NCBI RefSeq assembly: GCF_035582795.1
Contig: NC_134367.1
Location: 51,553,562-51,617,561, forward strand
Source of the DNA: Mycteria americana
Lineage: Eukaryota; Chordata; Aves; Ciconiiformes; Ciconiidae
Length of the DNA: 64,000 bases
Direction: 5' to 3'
How positions within the stretch are numbered: the stretch's first letter is position 1; the number at the start of each line of letters is the position of its first letter. Made by a program: the position numbers and the translations under genes. The notes below the pieces were generated by a model, which was not told the origin of the DNA, made no database searches, and saw nothing but the letters and a program-made list of their open reading frames with translations. Positions 48,001 to 60,000 of the stretch are shown here, piece after piece.

Positions 48001-51000
48001 TCTATGATGGGTTTTCAAGGTAGGAATGCTGTTGCAGACTTGGTTCAGTTTTGAAGAGCAGAACAAAGGCATGTGCCAAGAAGAGGTGGCGAGTACTGCT
48101 CTCTGGAATCGGTCGAAGTTTAATCGGATTTGTGTAGGCCTGTGAGTGGAAGTAGTTCATGTAACTAGTAGAAGGCGTCTCCAGGAAGTACTGATGATAT
48201 AGGGCACAGGTAAACCCTGTATTTGTGAATAGCTCATTGGCACTCTCCTGGTACTTTGTAACTTTGAGTATGCTGTGAAGTAAAAGATAAACTGTATACT
48301 ATAGCTTTTAACAATTGTTTTCATGACAAAACGATTGGCATTGGTTTTGCTTGATGGTTTGTGCTTAATGGGGTTTAATAGATGTAAATGAAACAAATTG
48401 ATGTATTTTAAATTACTTAAGGACTCTTTGGAAATAAGTCAAACACTTTAATCAGTTACACATAGTAGTTTGTAGATTGACTTTTTGCTTTTTCAGGAGG
48501 TTTCTAGCAACTTGACTAACCTACTTTTAGGATGAAATCTCCTGTGTCAAAAAGAATCTACTGGTAGCTTTTTAGAAATAAAAAATAGTGGTGCACGGCA
48601 TTTCAAGCATGCTCATTTTTCCTGGCTCTGTCATTGAAGAGAATGTGGTTGAGAGGTTGCAGTGAAGAAAAGGGGGGAGAGAGGGAGAGATAGAGAGAGA
48701 GAAGCCTCTCTCTGTCAGCCTCTTCTGTAGCCTGATGTTCCTTACTTTACTGCCTGATTTCTTCTGAGATAGAATTGCAGAAGTGTCTTCTAAAATAATA
48801 GTTATTCCGGAAATAGAAACTTCTTGCTCTTCCGAACCATTACAGGAATGGTCTGCTGTGGTTTTAGTTTTATTCTTCATTGGTCACTTTTTATCTACAT
48901 AGTTTTATTCACTAAAAATATGGTAAAAGGAGGATTAGGGATCAAATATTTATATCAGATACAATAGAAGCATTTCAGTGTTTATCCGAGAGACTTCCAT
49001 TATCTCACAGGCCAAAGCTTTCTGAAATCAGTAGCTGAGGGACATATGACACAGCCGTTTCCTTTATGATAATAAAACTATGTATTTTTTTTATGATGTA
49101 GATTTTTTGGGGCATCAGCTTAGAATGAATTTGGGGGGAAAAAACAATTGCTGCAAACCAAGTAGGCTTCTGTTTTTCAAAATTATTACTCAAATTTGAA
49201 CAATGCCTTTGATCTTCAACTTGGTGAAAGCATGGCCTTGTATGTTGAGATATTTTGAGATCCTCTGAAGTTCAAGGCCATAGAGTTTGCATAGATGTTT
49301 CAGATCTCTAGCTTTTCAAAATAATACCAATTGGGACATCTTAAGAGTTGTTGAGTTGCTGTACTAATGACTTGACCTCACTTATAATTAAGCTTATTTC
49401 ATGTTTTGAAAAGAGGTATGAACAATAGTAAACACCATTCAAGACCTTGAAAATGTCTTCAACTACAACAGCAACCAAAAAGGAGGTCTGAAAGAGTGGG
49501 AGAAAGCGGCAGATCTGTTAGTGTTTAAAAGAAAATCTACTGTTTGGAGACCTTGCTCTTGAATTTTGCATACTTTAATTAATTGCCATGTATTTTCACC
49601 TAAAAGTTTCCCAAATCAGTGTGTAAATATTCCCAGGAAATGAGTTGCTTACTTCTGGTATCTGAGGCAGGGAGTATGGGAGAAGGTGGGAAGACGTTGC
49701 ACATGATTAAAGATATTTAAGAAAAAATAAGAAGTTGTCAGAATGAAGGAGATGTTTTGACCAATATAATTCCTTAGATGAGGTAGGATATTGATTGATT
49801 AAAGTGAAGTTTAAACAAAAAAGAAAAATCTGACATGATAGAATCAAAGCAAGGCATGTAGTTTTGAAACAGAAATGTGTAAAACATTTTGATAGTAGAG
49901 GAGAGAATTCTGTAAATCTGGGGACACTAATGTGTGTGTCTTCTCATGGAATTGTAAATATTTTAGCATATGAATGATTTTCAGAGAAAAGTCTTTAAGT
50001 CAACTGATCTATAAAAGGAAAAAAGGTTCCTGCTCTAGCATGTCCTGATGATAATGAAACTTGGTGAAGCACTTAAGTTATGCTTTCTTAAGTTATTGCA
50101 AAGAATGTTATGGGCATTAAGAAACTTGGAGGACTCAAGGGATTTGACACATTTGTGGTGATGCCCTCATTTGAAAGGGCGTGGTGAGCATTCAAAATAT
50201 ACATTTAAAGATTCCTAAATTCTACCCTTGAAACTCAAATTTTGTGTGTCCCTTAATATCTTTGGTTTTGAACATTTTAAATATTAGCTTTAACATTGTT
50301 GATCTTATTATTGTTGCAAAAGCAAATTTGTTATCAACCAATTGAACATGATTATACCGAGACCCCAAATACACCTCAGGATAATATGGAAGCAAGGGTC
50401 AAGGACAAGCTCATTCATTTAGTTTTCCTACATCTCCCACTTTTCTTCCTTCCCTCCCTGAAATAAACAAGGCCACCCTTATTTTAGGGTAACTGGAGGA
50501 TCTTCTGCGTTACATCTGCCTCCTTGTTCTTTTGGAGTGTGTGTTTCAATAGAACCAAGATTAGTCTTCTGCTTTGTTCGACCCCACGTACTGCTGTCTT
50601 TCCTGACTGCTTGCTGTGCTCCAAGTTGAGCCAACAACATTGACTGGATTTTATGAGAAATCCTAGTGGAAGTTGCTCTCTTTCTTACACAACTTCCAGG
50701 CTTCAGAACATGCATAAGAATAATTTTAAAAAATAATTTAAAAAAATATCCATTTTATGATCATGCAGAATAGCTTGAAACCTGTAGGATGTCTGAGTTT
50801 CAGTATTAAAAGTCTACTGATTGAATTTACTTTTTTAAATAAAATGTGTATTAAACCCCCCCCCCCCAAATATAAAAATAAATTCTTAGTGTTATACAAC
50901 ACCTGACAGGATTGAGGAAGTGAGTATCCCAAAAGTGGCAATAGCATCACTTCTGGCAGAAGTGTACGAAAGACAATTTTGTTTGGAAGTAAAATATTTC

Positions 51001-54000
51001 CTACAAATTTCTTCAGTTGCTCAAAGAGGATAAGAGTTTTTCTGGCATTTGATTTGCTTTTAGAGATGATCAGCTTCAGCAAATGTGTTCGAAAGTGCCA
51101 CAATGTCCATCCATTTTTTTTTTCCCCAAAGCAATTAGATATCACTGAAAAATTGCTGTCTTCACGAAAAACTAATTCAATTTTTTAAATGAAACAGAAG
51201 TTGATTTAGACTTTTATGGAGCCCAAGCCATTATATTTGTTTCCTTCAGCCAAAACCCCACCTTTTTCTCCAACATGTTTTCTCAAAATGGTAAGTATTG
51301 GAGTGAGAATAAAATATGCCTAAAAAGACGAACTTCAAGATGGTTAAATGTGATTAATAAACACTTTACAATGAAAAAAAAAAAGGTATAAAATGTAGGC
51401 ATTACTAATTATTCTGGTTATATAACCTTTACAAAGACAGGTAAAGCAGTACTCTAAACATTGATTTGTTTTTCTAGCTTTGTGTCATTCCTTGTGAAAC
51501 TTCAAATCACATTAATACAGCCTTTTAATGTAATAAATTTAATGTGGTAGTGTTTTGTCTTGTTAAAATCACTGTTGTTAATCTCAAATTAAAAATAAAG
51601 AAATTCCTATGAAAGTCTCTCTCATTAGGATTTTTTTCCATTTCTCCTTTCTTGGCTGTGTAACTTTGAGCATGAGTAGTTTTAATGAGTGCAAGCTCTT
51701 AAAAAGTACACGCTGAAAAATGTTCGTCAATTAAATTGTCTTGCAATGCTTTCAGAGCACTAGCAAATAGTTGCAGCCTTGTCTATTAATGGAACGGATT
51801 CAGAACATCTGAAACCCTGTTCAGCCACAGATTGATTATACAAATTTTTGATTATTCTATGAATATAGCTCTAAATTAAATCTATAAGTGGGTCTATATA
51901 AGAGCTATGCTTGTGTATTTTCTGAAGAAACTGGTACTATAGACCTGAGACATTATCTATCTACCTTTTGGTCATATATTTTCTTTCATATTTAATTAGC
52001 GTTTTGCTGCTGACTCCCTCATTTCTTTAACATGGCACTGTATTTTGAAAAGTGCTTTAGATTCAAGTTGTTTAGCAATTACCCAGCTCCAAATGAGACC
52101 ACACGGTTGCAATTTTAATTTTCCTCAGTTTTGGCTCAGCTTATAGAACTCTGAAAGTGGAGCACTTTAAAATAACCAAATACTCTTCTGCAGTGTTTTT
52201 GTGGATGTCAATTCAGTTTCATGGATTTGATGAGAATTTTGTTAATATTTTCAGTTTTTTAGAAAGTGTTTCTTTTTAAAATTATACTTGGAAGTGGCTA
52301 TGCACAATACTGGAGGGGGAAGGGGGGAACTGTTTCAAATTGAAAGTCTTTATGTTATTGCAAGTTTTTCCATAAAAATATATATTGGAATAAAATAGAA
52401 TAAACCATCAGGTGTCATAACATATGTCCTGAGTAATATTAAGAGATTAAAAATTCTTAAGCAGTATTCATTCAAGATAAACATGTCACCTGAGAAAATG
52501 ATTAATAAAAGGCATACTTTGAAAATAACCTTTTTTTAATATACATACATACACATATACACACACGTGTGTATATGTATATATTTTTACTGTTACTCCA
52601 TTGATTTTAATCATGTTTAAACCAGAGACGATTCTGCTTTTAAGATTCAAAGTGGAGAGAAAGGGGACCTACAATGCTCACAGGCTTTGCAATACTGATT
52701 TTCAAAATCATAATGGTTTATTTCTTAAGCAGAGCTGCTTTAATAGGTATATAGTGCATATATCTATGAATACTACCATACTGCCTAATTTTATATCCTT
52801 TTTCCTAGGACTGTTTGTTCAAATGGCTTAATGAGGAAAAGGATTTGTTTTGATGATGGTGGATTGGGAAACATTTAATCATTTTATATGTGTTCTGGTA
52901 AAACGGCATGTGTACTAGGACTGGGGATGGGGATATTTTGACAATGATCTAAAAATAAAACCAAACCCCAAACCCTGTGTGTGTGTTTGGCCTCTTTTAT
53001 AGAATTCGCACAAATACAACGTTAAGATTGCTTACCAGCGCTGAGCTAATGATTTATTCAAGGTTACACTTTGCTAGCTAGTGCTACTTTGATGGTGAAG
53101 TGTAGCTACTTTCTTACTTTACCACAGCAATGTGCTTGCTTTTATTTTACTGCCTATTTGTATTTATTCTTTTTCTCTTGATTTGCAGCTCTTTGCAAAA
53201 AACAAACCTCCAAAAGGTCTTTATGTCTATGGAGATGTTGGTAAGTTTCAGTTGCATCAATTCCAATGGGATTTTCTCTAAATGCATGTTTATTCAAATT
53301 CTGAAGTGTCTAAAAGCTTTATGTTTATGTAGCATTATTGCTTTAATGAATTTTCCAGGATTAGTTTTCTTCCACGTTATGATGTTATTTAACACAATTA
53401 TACTCTGAATTCTGGAAGCTGTTGGATTGGACTGCATTACCATGTGTAGTTTTTGTCAGCGTTACCCACTCACTAATACTTAAGAATGCAATTTAAGAAT
53501 TTGGGAAGTAATTGAGGGGGCCACGGAGAGAATTTATGTATTCAAATGGCAACAATGCAGCATGAAAACATATTTTTCAAAAGAAAATACTAAGGATGTT
53601 TTCTGGATGCCTGTGGAGCCATTTGTGCAACCTTTGGGCCATCTCCGTATGGATCAAAATTTTAAAACAGAAAAATTAAAATGCAGTTGTTCCAAATTTT
53701 TGAACAGAAAATATAACTGTTCTTCACAAACAGTCTGGTCTTGTACTTATTCTGTGGAAGAGTATAGTTTCATTAGTTCAAAGCTAATGAACAATCATTA
53801 TTGTAATCAGTACGTACTGTTCTTAAATTAACTACCTGTTGGGTGTTTTTTTTTTGTTTTTTATTTGAAGGCACAGGAAAGACAATGGTGATGGACATGT
53901 TCTATTCTCACTTAGAAGTAGAAAGGAAAAAGAGAGTCCATTTTCATGGCTTCATGCTAGATGTACACCAGAGTAAGTGCAGACACAGGTATTTACAAGA

Positions 54001-57000
54001 ATTTTATGAAATACGATACCTATTAAAAAGTCTGTCTCATTCTCATATTCATATTAATCAGCGTAACTTTATTTAAGTATTTAAGCAAAAAAAGTAAAAA
54101 ATAGGAGAGAAGTTGAAGGATTTTAGCATTGTCTGTCATACCAGGGTAGATAATAGTTGCAAATTATTTCTCAAGTATCTTTTCTCAAAGATTTTGTATA
54201 CCTGATTGTACAGAAAACTTGGGTGTATATTTAGGATGAAATCCTTAACTAAATGTTCTCCAGTTACCAGTTAGCTTACGTGCAATCTGAAGAAGGCAAT
54301 TGCTAAAACTGAAACAGTAAAGGTTAAATTCAATCCGCATTTTGAATAAGCAATGACTAAATCAGGTATAAATGGCAAGGAGAATGAGAACTGTCCTGGT
54401 TGACAAACTTAGTAATACTATCAGTAATTTAGAGAAAAAAATAATAGGAGGAAGGTCATCCTAAGTTTCAGAAAATTTTCTGACAGGGTGAATAAGGCAC
54501 TTCGTTTTGATGGAGATACTGTTTTAGGTATTTTAAGATTTGCCTCTGTTTCGAAATTCTATGACCTTAAAATACTGTGAACTTGTTAAATTATCCTGTA
54601 ATTTACAAGTATTGTGACAGCTGCATTTTTCTTGGGAAGCTTTTATTGGTCTAAACAACTTCTGCCACTTTTAGTGCCCTCTTTTCTGTCATCATTGGGT
54701 CACCATTGAGATTTTCTGTTGCCATTTCTTGTCGTTTGTGCTTAATCTTAACAAAGGTAGCTTCTTACTGCAGGAAATTTGTTTTCAGAGTATTTGTTTT
54801 ATAGTTTTAGAGTGTTTTATAGTCAGATGGAATACAATTCATGAGACAGTAAAGTATGGATGTAATAATCTTTGTGCCAGTATCATCATCTTTACATTTT
54901 AAAATATAACTGTGCTGCTAGCACACATAACTGTGTCTAGACACAGACAACTAGACACATAGACACACAACAGACACACAACAGTGTGTCTAGACACACA
55001 ACACTAGACACATAACTGTGTCTGAGTTCTTTTAACTAAATGCATTCTAGGTATACCTTCAGAGCATGCAATGCACAGAGCTGTGCCATTGATTTGTAAA
55101 CACCGTAAAGGTTTTTCATACTCAGAGAGAAGATTAAGACAGAAAACGCCAAATTACAAAGTGAAACTGAAACTAAGGTCATGAATTGGAGCAAGATAAA
55201 ACTATAATTGATATCAGTTTTTAAAATATAAAGTATAAGTGCATAGCATTCAAGGGTTCTTTGATTTTTGTTTTACGTATTTCTAAACAACAAAATATGA
55301 ATTGCAGAATTTGTGAGCTTTTAATAGTTGCCTGGATGTGGCTGAAAACTGTTTTGCCCTCTTGAAATTGGACTAAATTTGAAGCTTTCTTATTTTTACT
55401 GGACTGGGTTACTTTTTATTTGGTAGGTAAATAATTTTGTTCTCCCTATCTTAAGAAAAAGAAATAAGATATATTTGTTCTTTTCTGTTTTATCAACTCA
55501 GGAATACATCGCCTTAAGCAGAGCTTGCCAAAAAGAAAGGCAGGATTTATGGCCAAATCATATGACCCAATTGCACCAGTAGCAGAGGAAATAAGTGAAG
55601 AGGCTGCTCTCTTATGTTTTGATGAATTTCAGGTAAGAAGTCAGAGATTACTTCTTCGCTTCAAGGGAAACTTCATAAAATTACTTTTAATCTTAAAATA
55701 TGATACTTGTTATTGCTAATATGGTATTTGAATCACTGGCCAGTAGCGAACTGTAGAAGTTGAAGAGTAGAAGTAATTTCACAGTTTTGAAGATTGTGGT
55801 TTTTTTTTTTTCCCAGGAGATAGGATGCAAATTGGCGGTGTAAGTACCCTTATAGTGCTTTCATTTACCAGTCTAGTTACTGGTCATACAAGAGGGTATT
55901 AGGGTTTGGTGAGAGGCTCATGAGTACTTCAGGGCAGGGACCGTCATCCTATACTGAGTCTGTACAATGCCCAGGAGAGTAGTCGCCTGATACTTGCTCG
56001 CCATGCCTGGTCTTTGCTATAGTTCATATAATGCAACAAAATTGTCTCAGTGTGATTAAGGACGTGGAAATAACATGTCAAATTCAACCTAAATTCTTTC
56101 CTAGAGTTACTGGAGCCTTTGGCATGGCAGTGCCAGATTATATCAACGTAACTAACATTTGAAGAAACTTTTATTGAATTAAATGTGAAAATTAAAAATA
56201 AACTCATAAAATGATCTTTGTCCAAGCTAACTTGGTTGTTTCGTTTGTTTTACACAGCTTGTGAATTTTGTTTTAAGGGCACGTCACAAATTTAAATGTA
56301 GAATTGCTTTATAAAAATTTTTGGGAGAGAGGCTAGAGGTTATTTGGCAGCTCTAATCAGCTGAGATTTTTTTAATTCAGAGAGAAAATGCAGAGCAAGG
56401 TAAGAACAGATCTGTGTTAGTTCTCAAATCACAAATAGTAGAAGAATAATCTATTAATTGTAAATTGTGCTATGCTCTTAAATTAATACATTACTGAAAT
56501 GGATAGAGCAATTTATATCTCCTAGCTATTATTTTACAAGCCTGCGTGCCCAAGAAAATAACCAGTTTATGATCAGCTCCCATGAAGGGGATTTTTGTAG
56601 CTGTAAAGTAGTAGGTGTTCTTGTTTTAAGGTACTCTTGCATTTTTTGACAAGGGGTAGTCCTTTGATCAGAATGTTTCAGAATGTGTGGGGTCATTGCA
56701 ATTGGTGCTGCTTGATCACTTAAATTGTGCTTTATCTAGTGAATATGAATGCTGGGCTTCCAAAACTTGCAGTATAAAATCTAAATACAGAGACAGTTGT
56801 ATTTACACTATGAAGAAATGGGAAGGTTTGGAGAGGGCAGGGAGGAGTGTTAACTGTCATGACATCAAATGCTCAAAAGGTAGAAAGAGGCATCTTTGCT
56901 GTACCGTGTATTAGTGTAAATACCTGCTTTTCTGTATAAATGCCCACTGCTTTCCTATCCTGGCGTTGCTGTGTTTCCAGACTGTCTGTCATGTTTCCAC

Positions 57001-60000
57001 ATTTTAAGGGGAGAGACTCTAGTGTTTTTTGTTTCCAAATTGATTGCCTGCTCCCCCTGCTGACTTGCTTGAGGTACATCAATCACTTCAGTTGTAAAAA
57101 TCACCTGTTTTTGTCGGTGAGTCACAGTTGGGAAAGTAATACCAGAACTATGCTTTAAAATGTGTATCTAAGCCTTTGCATTCTTATGTGAATTTTAAAA
57201 ATTTACTTGTTTTGGGTGTACTAATGTTCTAAATTAACAGATTTCTGAACAGCTGGATTTCTTGACTGATTTTCTGTAGCATGGAACGCTATGCAGGCTT
57301 TGCTTGCTGAAGAGGAGTCCCAGCTTTCTGAAATTTCGCAAAAGGCACTGAATTTGGGATAAGAAACCTTCTGCTTAAATAGTCATAAAGAAGTGCAGTG
57401 ACTGGAAGAGCAGCTCACATGGTGACACAATTAACATTGATAATAAGGAGCCATAGCTAATTCAGGATGTTTGCAGCTCATTTCCCCAGTGGAGATAATG
57501 GCTAGATTTCACTGCAGTCTGATTCACTCATACTTAAAGAATTGCTAGATTAAAATGAAACTGGAAGGAGCCAGAGACTCAGAACATACACTGCTCTGAC
57601 TTGCAGACAAAGCTACTGTCAGCTTTGACACGTCAAGTTGAAAGTCAAGTTGGGTCTATACTACTTTGGCAAAATACTTATGTGTGGAGGAAACATCAGA
57701 AAACTATTGAGATTTACTTGAAATGCTTTGGGTTGTTTTCAAATACCTGTTGGAAAAAAGGAGAGTAAGCTGAAATTATTTATTTATTTGTTTATCTTAA
57801 GATCCGACACACTGACGAGTGATACGGTAACAGGGACAGAAAAAAGTATTGTTAATGCTCATATTTCGGAGGAAACCAAATGCAGAACTTCAAAAGACAA
57901 AAGCGTTGCTGAGGTTGCATGTTCATCTTTGACAGTGGGCTAAAGCAAAACAGAAATACTCTGAAGTGAATCTTCTTGCAAAGCCTAGCAAACTGTCGAA
58001 CAAGCGGAGAGTTGACTAATTGATGTAGAAAAATAATTCAGAACTTTTAAAAGTAGTTTTGTGTGTTCCAAAATATTGTCATATTAAAAAAAAAATTACT
58101 GTGTCTTAAATGTTTATTTTTGCAAATACTGTGTGATCGCCAGGACCTTAGTGATGGCACTAAGCTTCTGAATTTGTCCATTCTGAAGCAGGTTTTTCAT
58201 CAGCATTTGCCTGAGCCACAGGCTCTTGGTTTATTAAAGCTTTGCTACTTCTTACTGATCTTTGTCATACAGTTTACTGTCAATATTAAAGTCTTTTTTT
58301 TTTTTTAATTGTGAAAGTCTTAAGCCATTCTAAAAATGTGTCCTCATTTTGAAGAAAAACCCTAGAATTAAGCCATTTTTAAGTATAATTTTGATGTTTC
58401 AGAACACAGAGGTTGGCCAATAAAAAGGCACTAGTTATTGTTTAGTGATCAAATAACTATACGCAGGTAATTAGAAGCTCTAATTTTGATGTGTGACTGT
58501 AACCTATGTTAGTATTGATAATGAAAACAGAATTCCTGCTTCTTGGCAAGCTGGATGATCATACAGTGTTAGTCTTTATATATACCACGGGTACCACTTG
58601 GACTTAAAGCAAACTACAATTTAGGGAGTTTTTACTAACCTGCATGCTATTAAAAGCCTCTAATAAAAATTAGGCTCTTATTTTTGTGCTAATACTAATT
58701 ACTGATAATACATGCTTATGTTTGTCATTCATTACGTGGAACTGTACCAATCAGTGGATGACTGAGTCTCAGGCACTTACACATGTAAATTAACTATTAG
58801 TCTAGTGTTTTTTCTTTTTTTCTCTTTTCTTTCTTTTTTTTTTTTTTTAGTGAGTCATAATGGAAAGCAGCACTAGGTCATAAAAATCTTTTCTCTTAAA
58901 TGCTAATGAAATTTCTCCATTCTCTCCATTAGCAGGCTCTCCTTATTGGTAATTTGTAGCCTTTGCTTTTGTTCCCTGTTGCAATGCTGGATACAGTAAA
59001 AAACATGAGAAACGACAATGCTTTAGTTACTGTCTTCTACCTGCTTTACCTTGTAGAAATTTTCTGTCTTTCTCAAGCTGTATTAGATAAAAAGAGCTCA
59101 TATTTGCATCCCAGTTCTCAAAATGGCTCTTGCTTTTTGACAGAACTTTCGAGAGTTTTTTTTTTTTTTTTGTAATGGAGTTGAAAACATCAGAATTCCG
59201 CATCAAATAACATTTCTCATTAACAAGAGAATGTTGCTGTTTTCTTTTATGTGAGCATTAATATTCTTTCCGTCCCTGTTTTCTAAAGGTAGCATGCCTT
59301 CTAGCATTTTTAAACAAAAAAGTTTGTAACAAAATGATTTATATAATACATTTTTAAAACTTGGCTATTAGGTTTACTTTGTGATACAAGAAATTCAGTT
59401 ACCCCTAAAATGTATATATATACTGATTCCTTGTGTGTCTTGTTTTTTAGTAACAGGGAAAGTTCCTAAATGTTAGTATTCAGAAGAAATAAATTATTGA
59501 TAAGTGGGTGCATAAGCAGATATATTAGACATATAGTACAATAGTGAATTACTACATGCTTTTTGGAATATCAGATCTTAGTGATCAGGGATGTGCAAAT
59601 CTGAGGGGTGTGTACTGACTGTGTAAAAGTTTGTTTTTGAAAAAGGAAAACAAAATCCATATTAATGCATTCCATAGAACTAATTAGAAAAAAGCTTTGG
59701 AAGAAGGAAATTGGTGTTCACATATGGTTCCTTATGAACATTATTGCTTCCAAACTAGCTGTCAGAAATGTAACCTAAGTCTTTCACTGTCTCTAGTGTA
59801 GAATTCAATTTTCTTGCTGCCCAGAATTTAGAAATGGGATGATGATGTGGTGGGGTGGGGTGGTGGTGGATTAGAGAAAAAAATTATATTGGTTAAAGTC
59901 TTTCTGTAGATGTATTACTATCACAACATACACATCTAAACTGGTGAAAGCGTAGCAATCTGTCAATCTGTTGTGTAATGAGTGCATATAACTCTCAGCA

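Larger units (their letters stand above)
43054..53188 (+). other. AFG1L: AFG1L intron 2, 10.1 kb
   Basis: Holds a 28-base T run (45030-45057), two tandem CR1 3' ends (about 45205-45365), a solo LTR (46956-47742), a GA-rich tract near 48670-48712, a 12-base C run (50856-50867) and a TA/CA palindrome (52553-52578). Open frames of up to 135 codons lie in this intron without recognisable similarity. Confidence 0.85.

Noticed and set aside
50738-51145. 135-codon minus-strand open frame in AFG1L intron 2
   Set aside because: Includes a run of glycines from the C12 tract and lysine/phenylalanine-rich AT sequence. No domain recognised.
58135-58260. Possible extra or duplicated AFG1L exon: [17 protein letters not shown] resembles [12 protein letters not shown] of exon 6
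   Set aside because: The shared part is only about a dozen bases (ATTCTGAAGCAG), the rest does not align, and inserting it would break the known protein between Walker B and the ILKQLF block. Coincidence is more likely.
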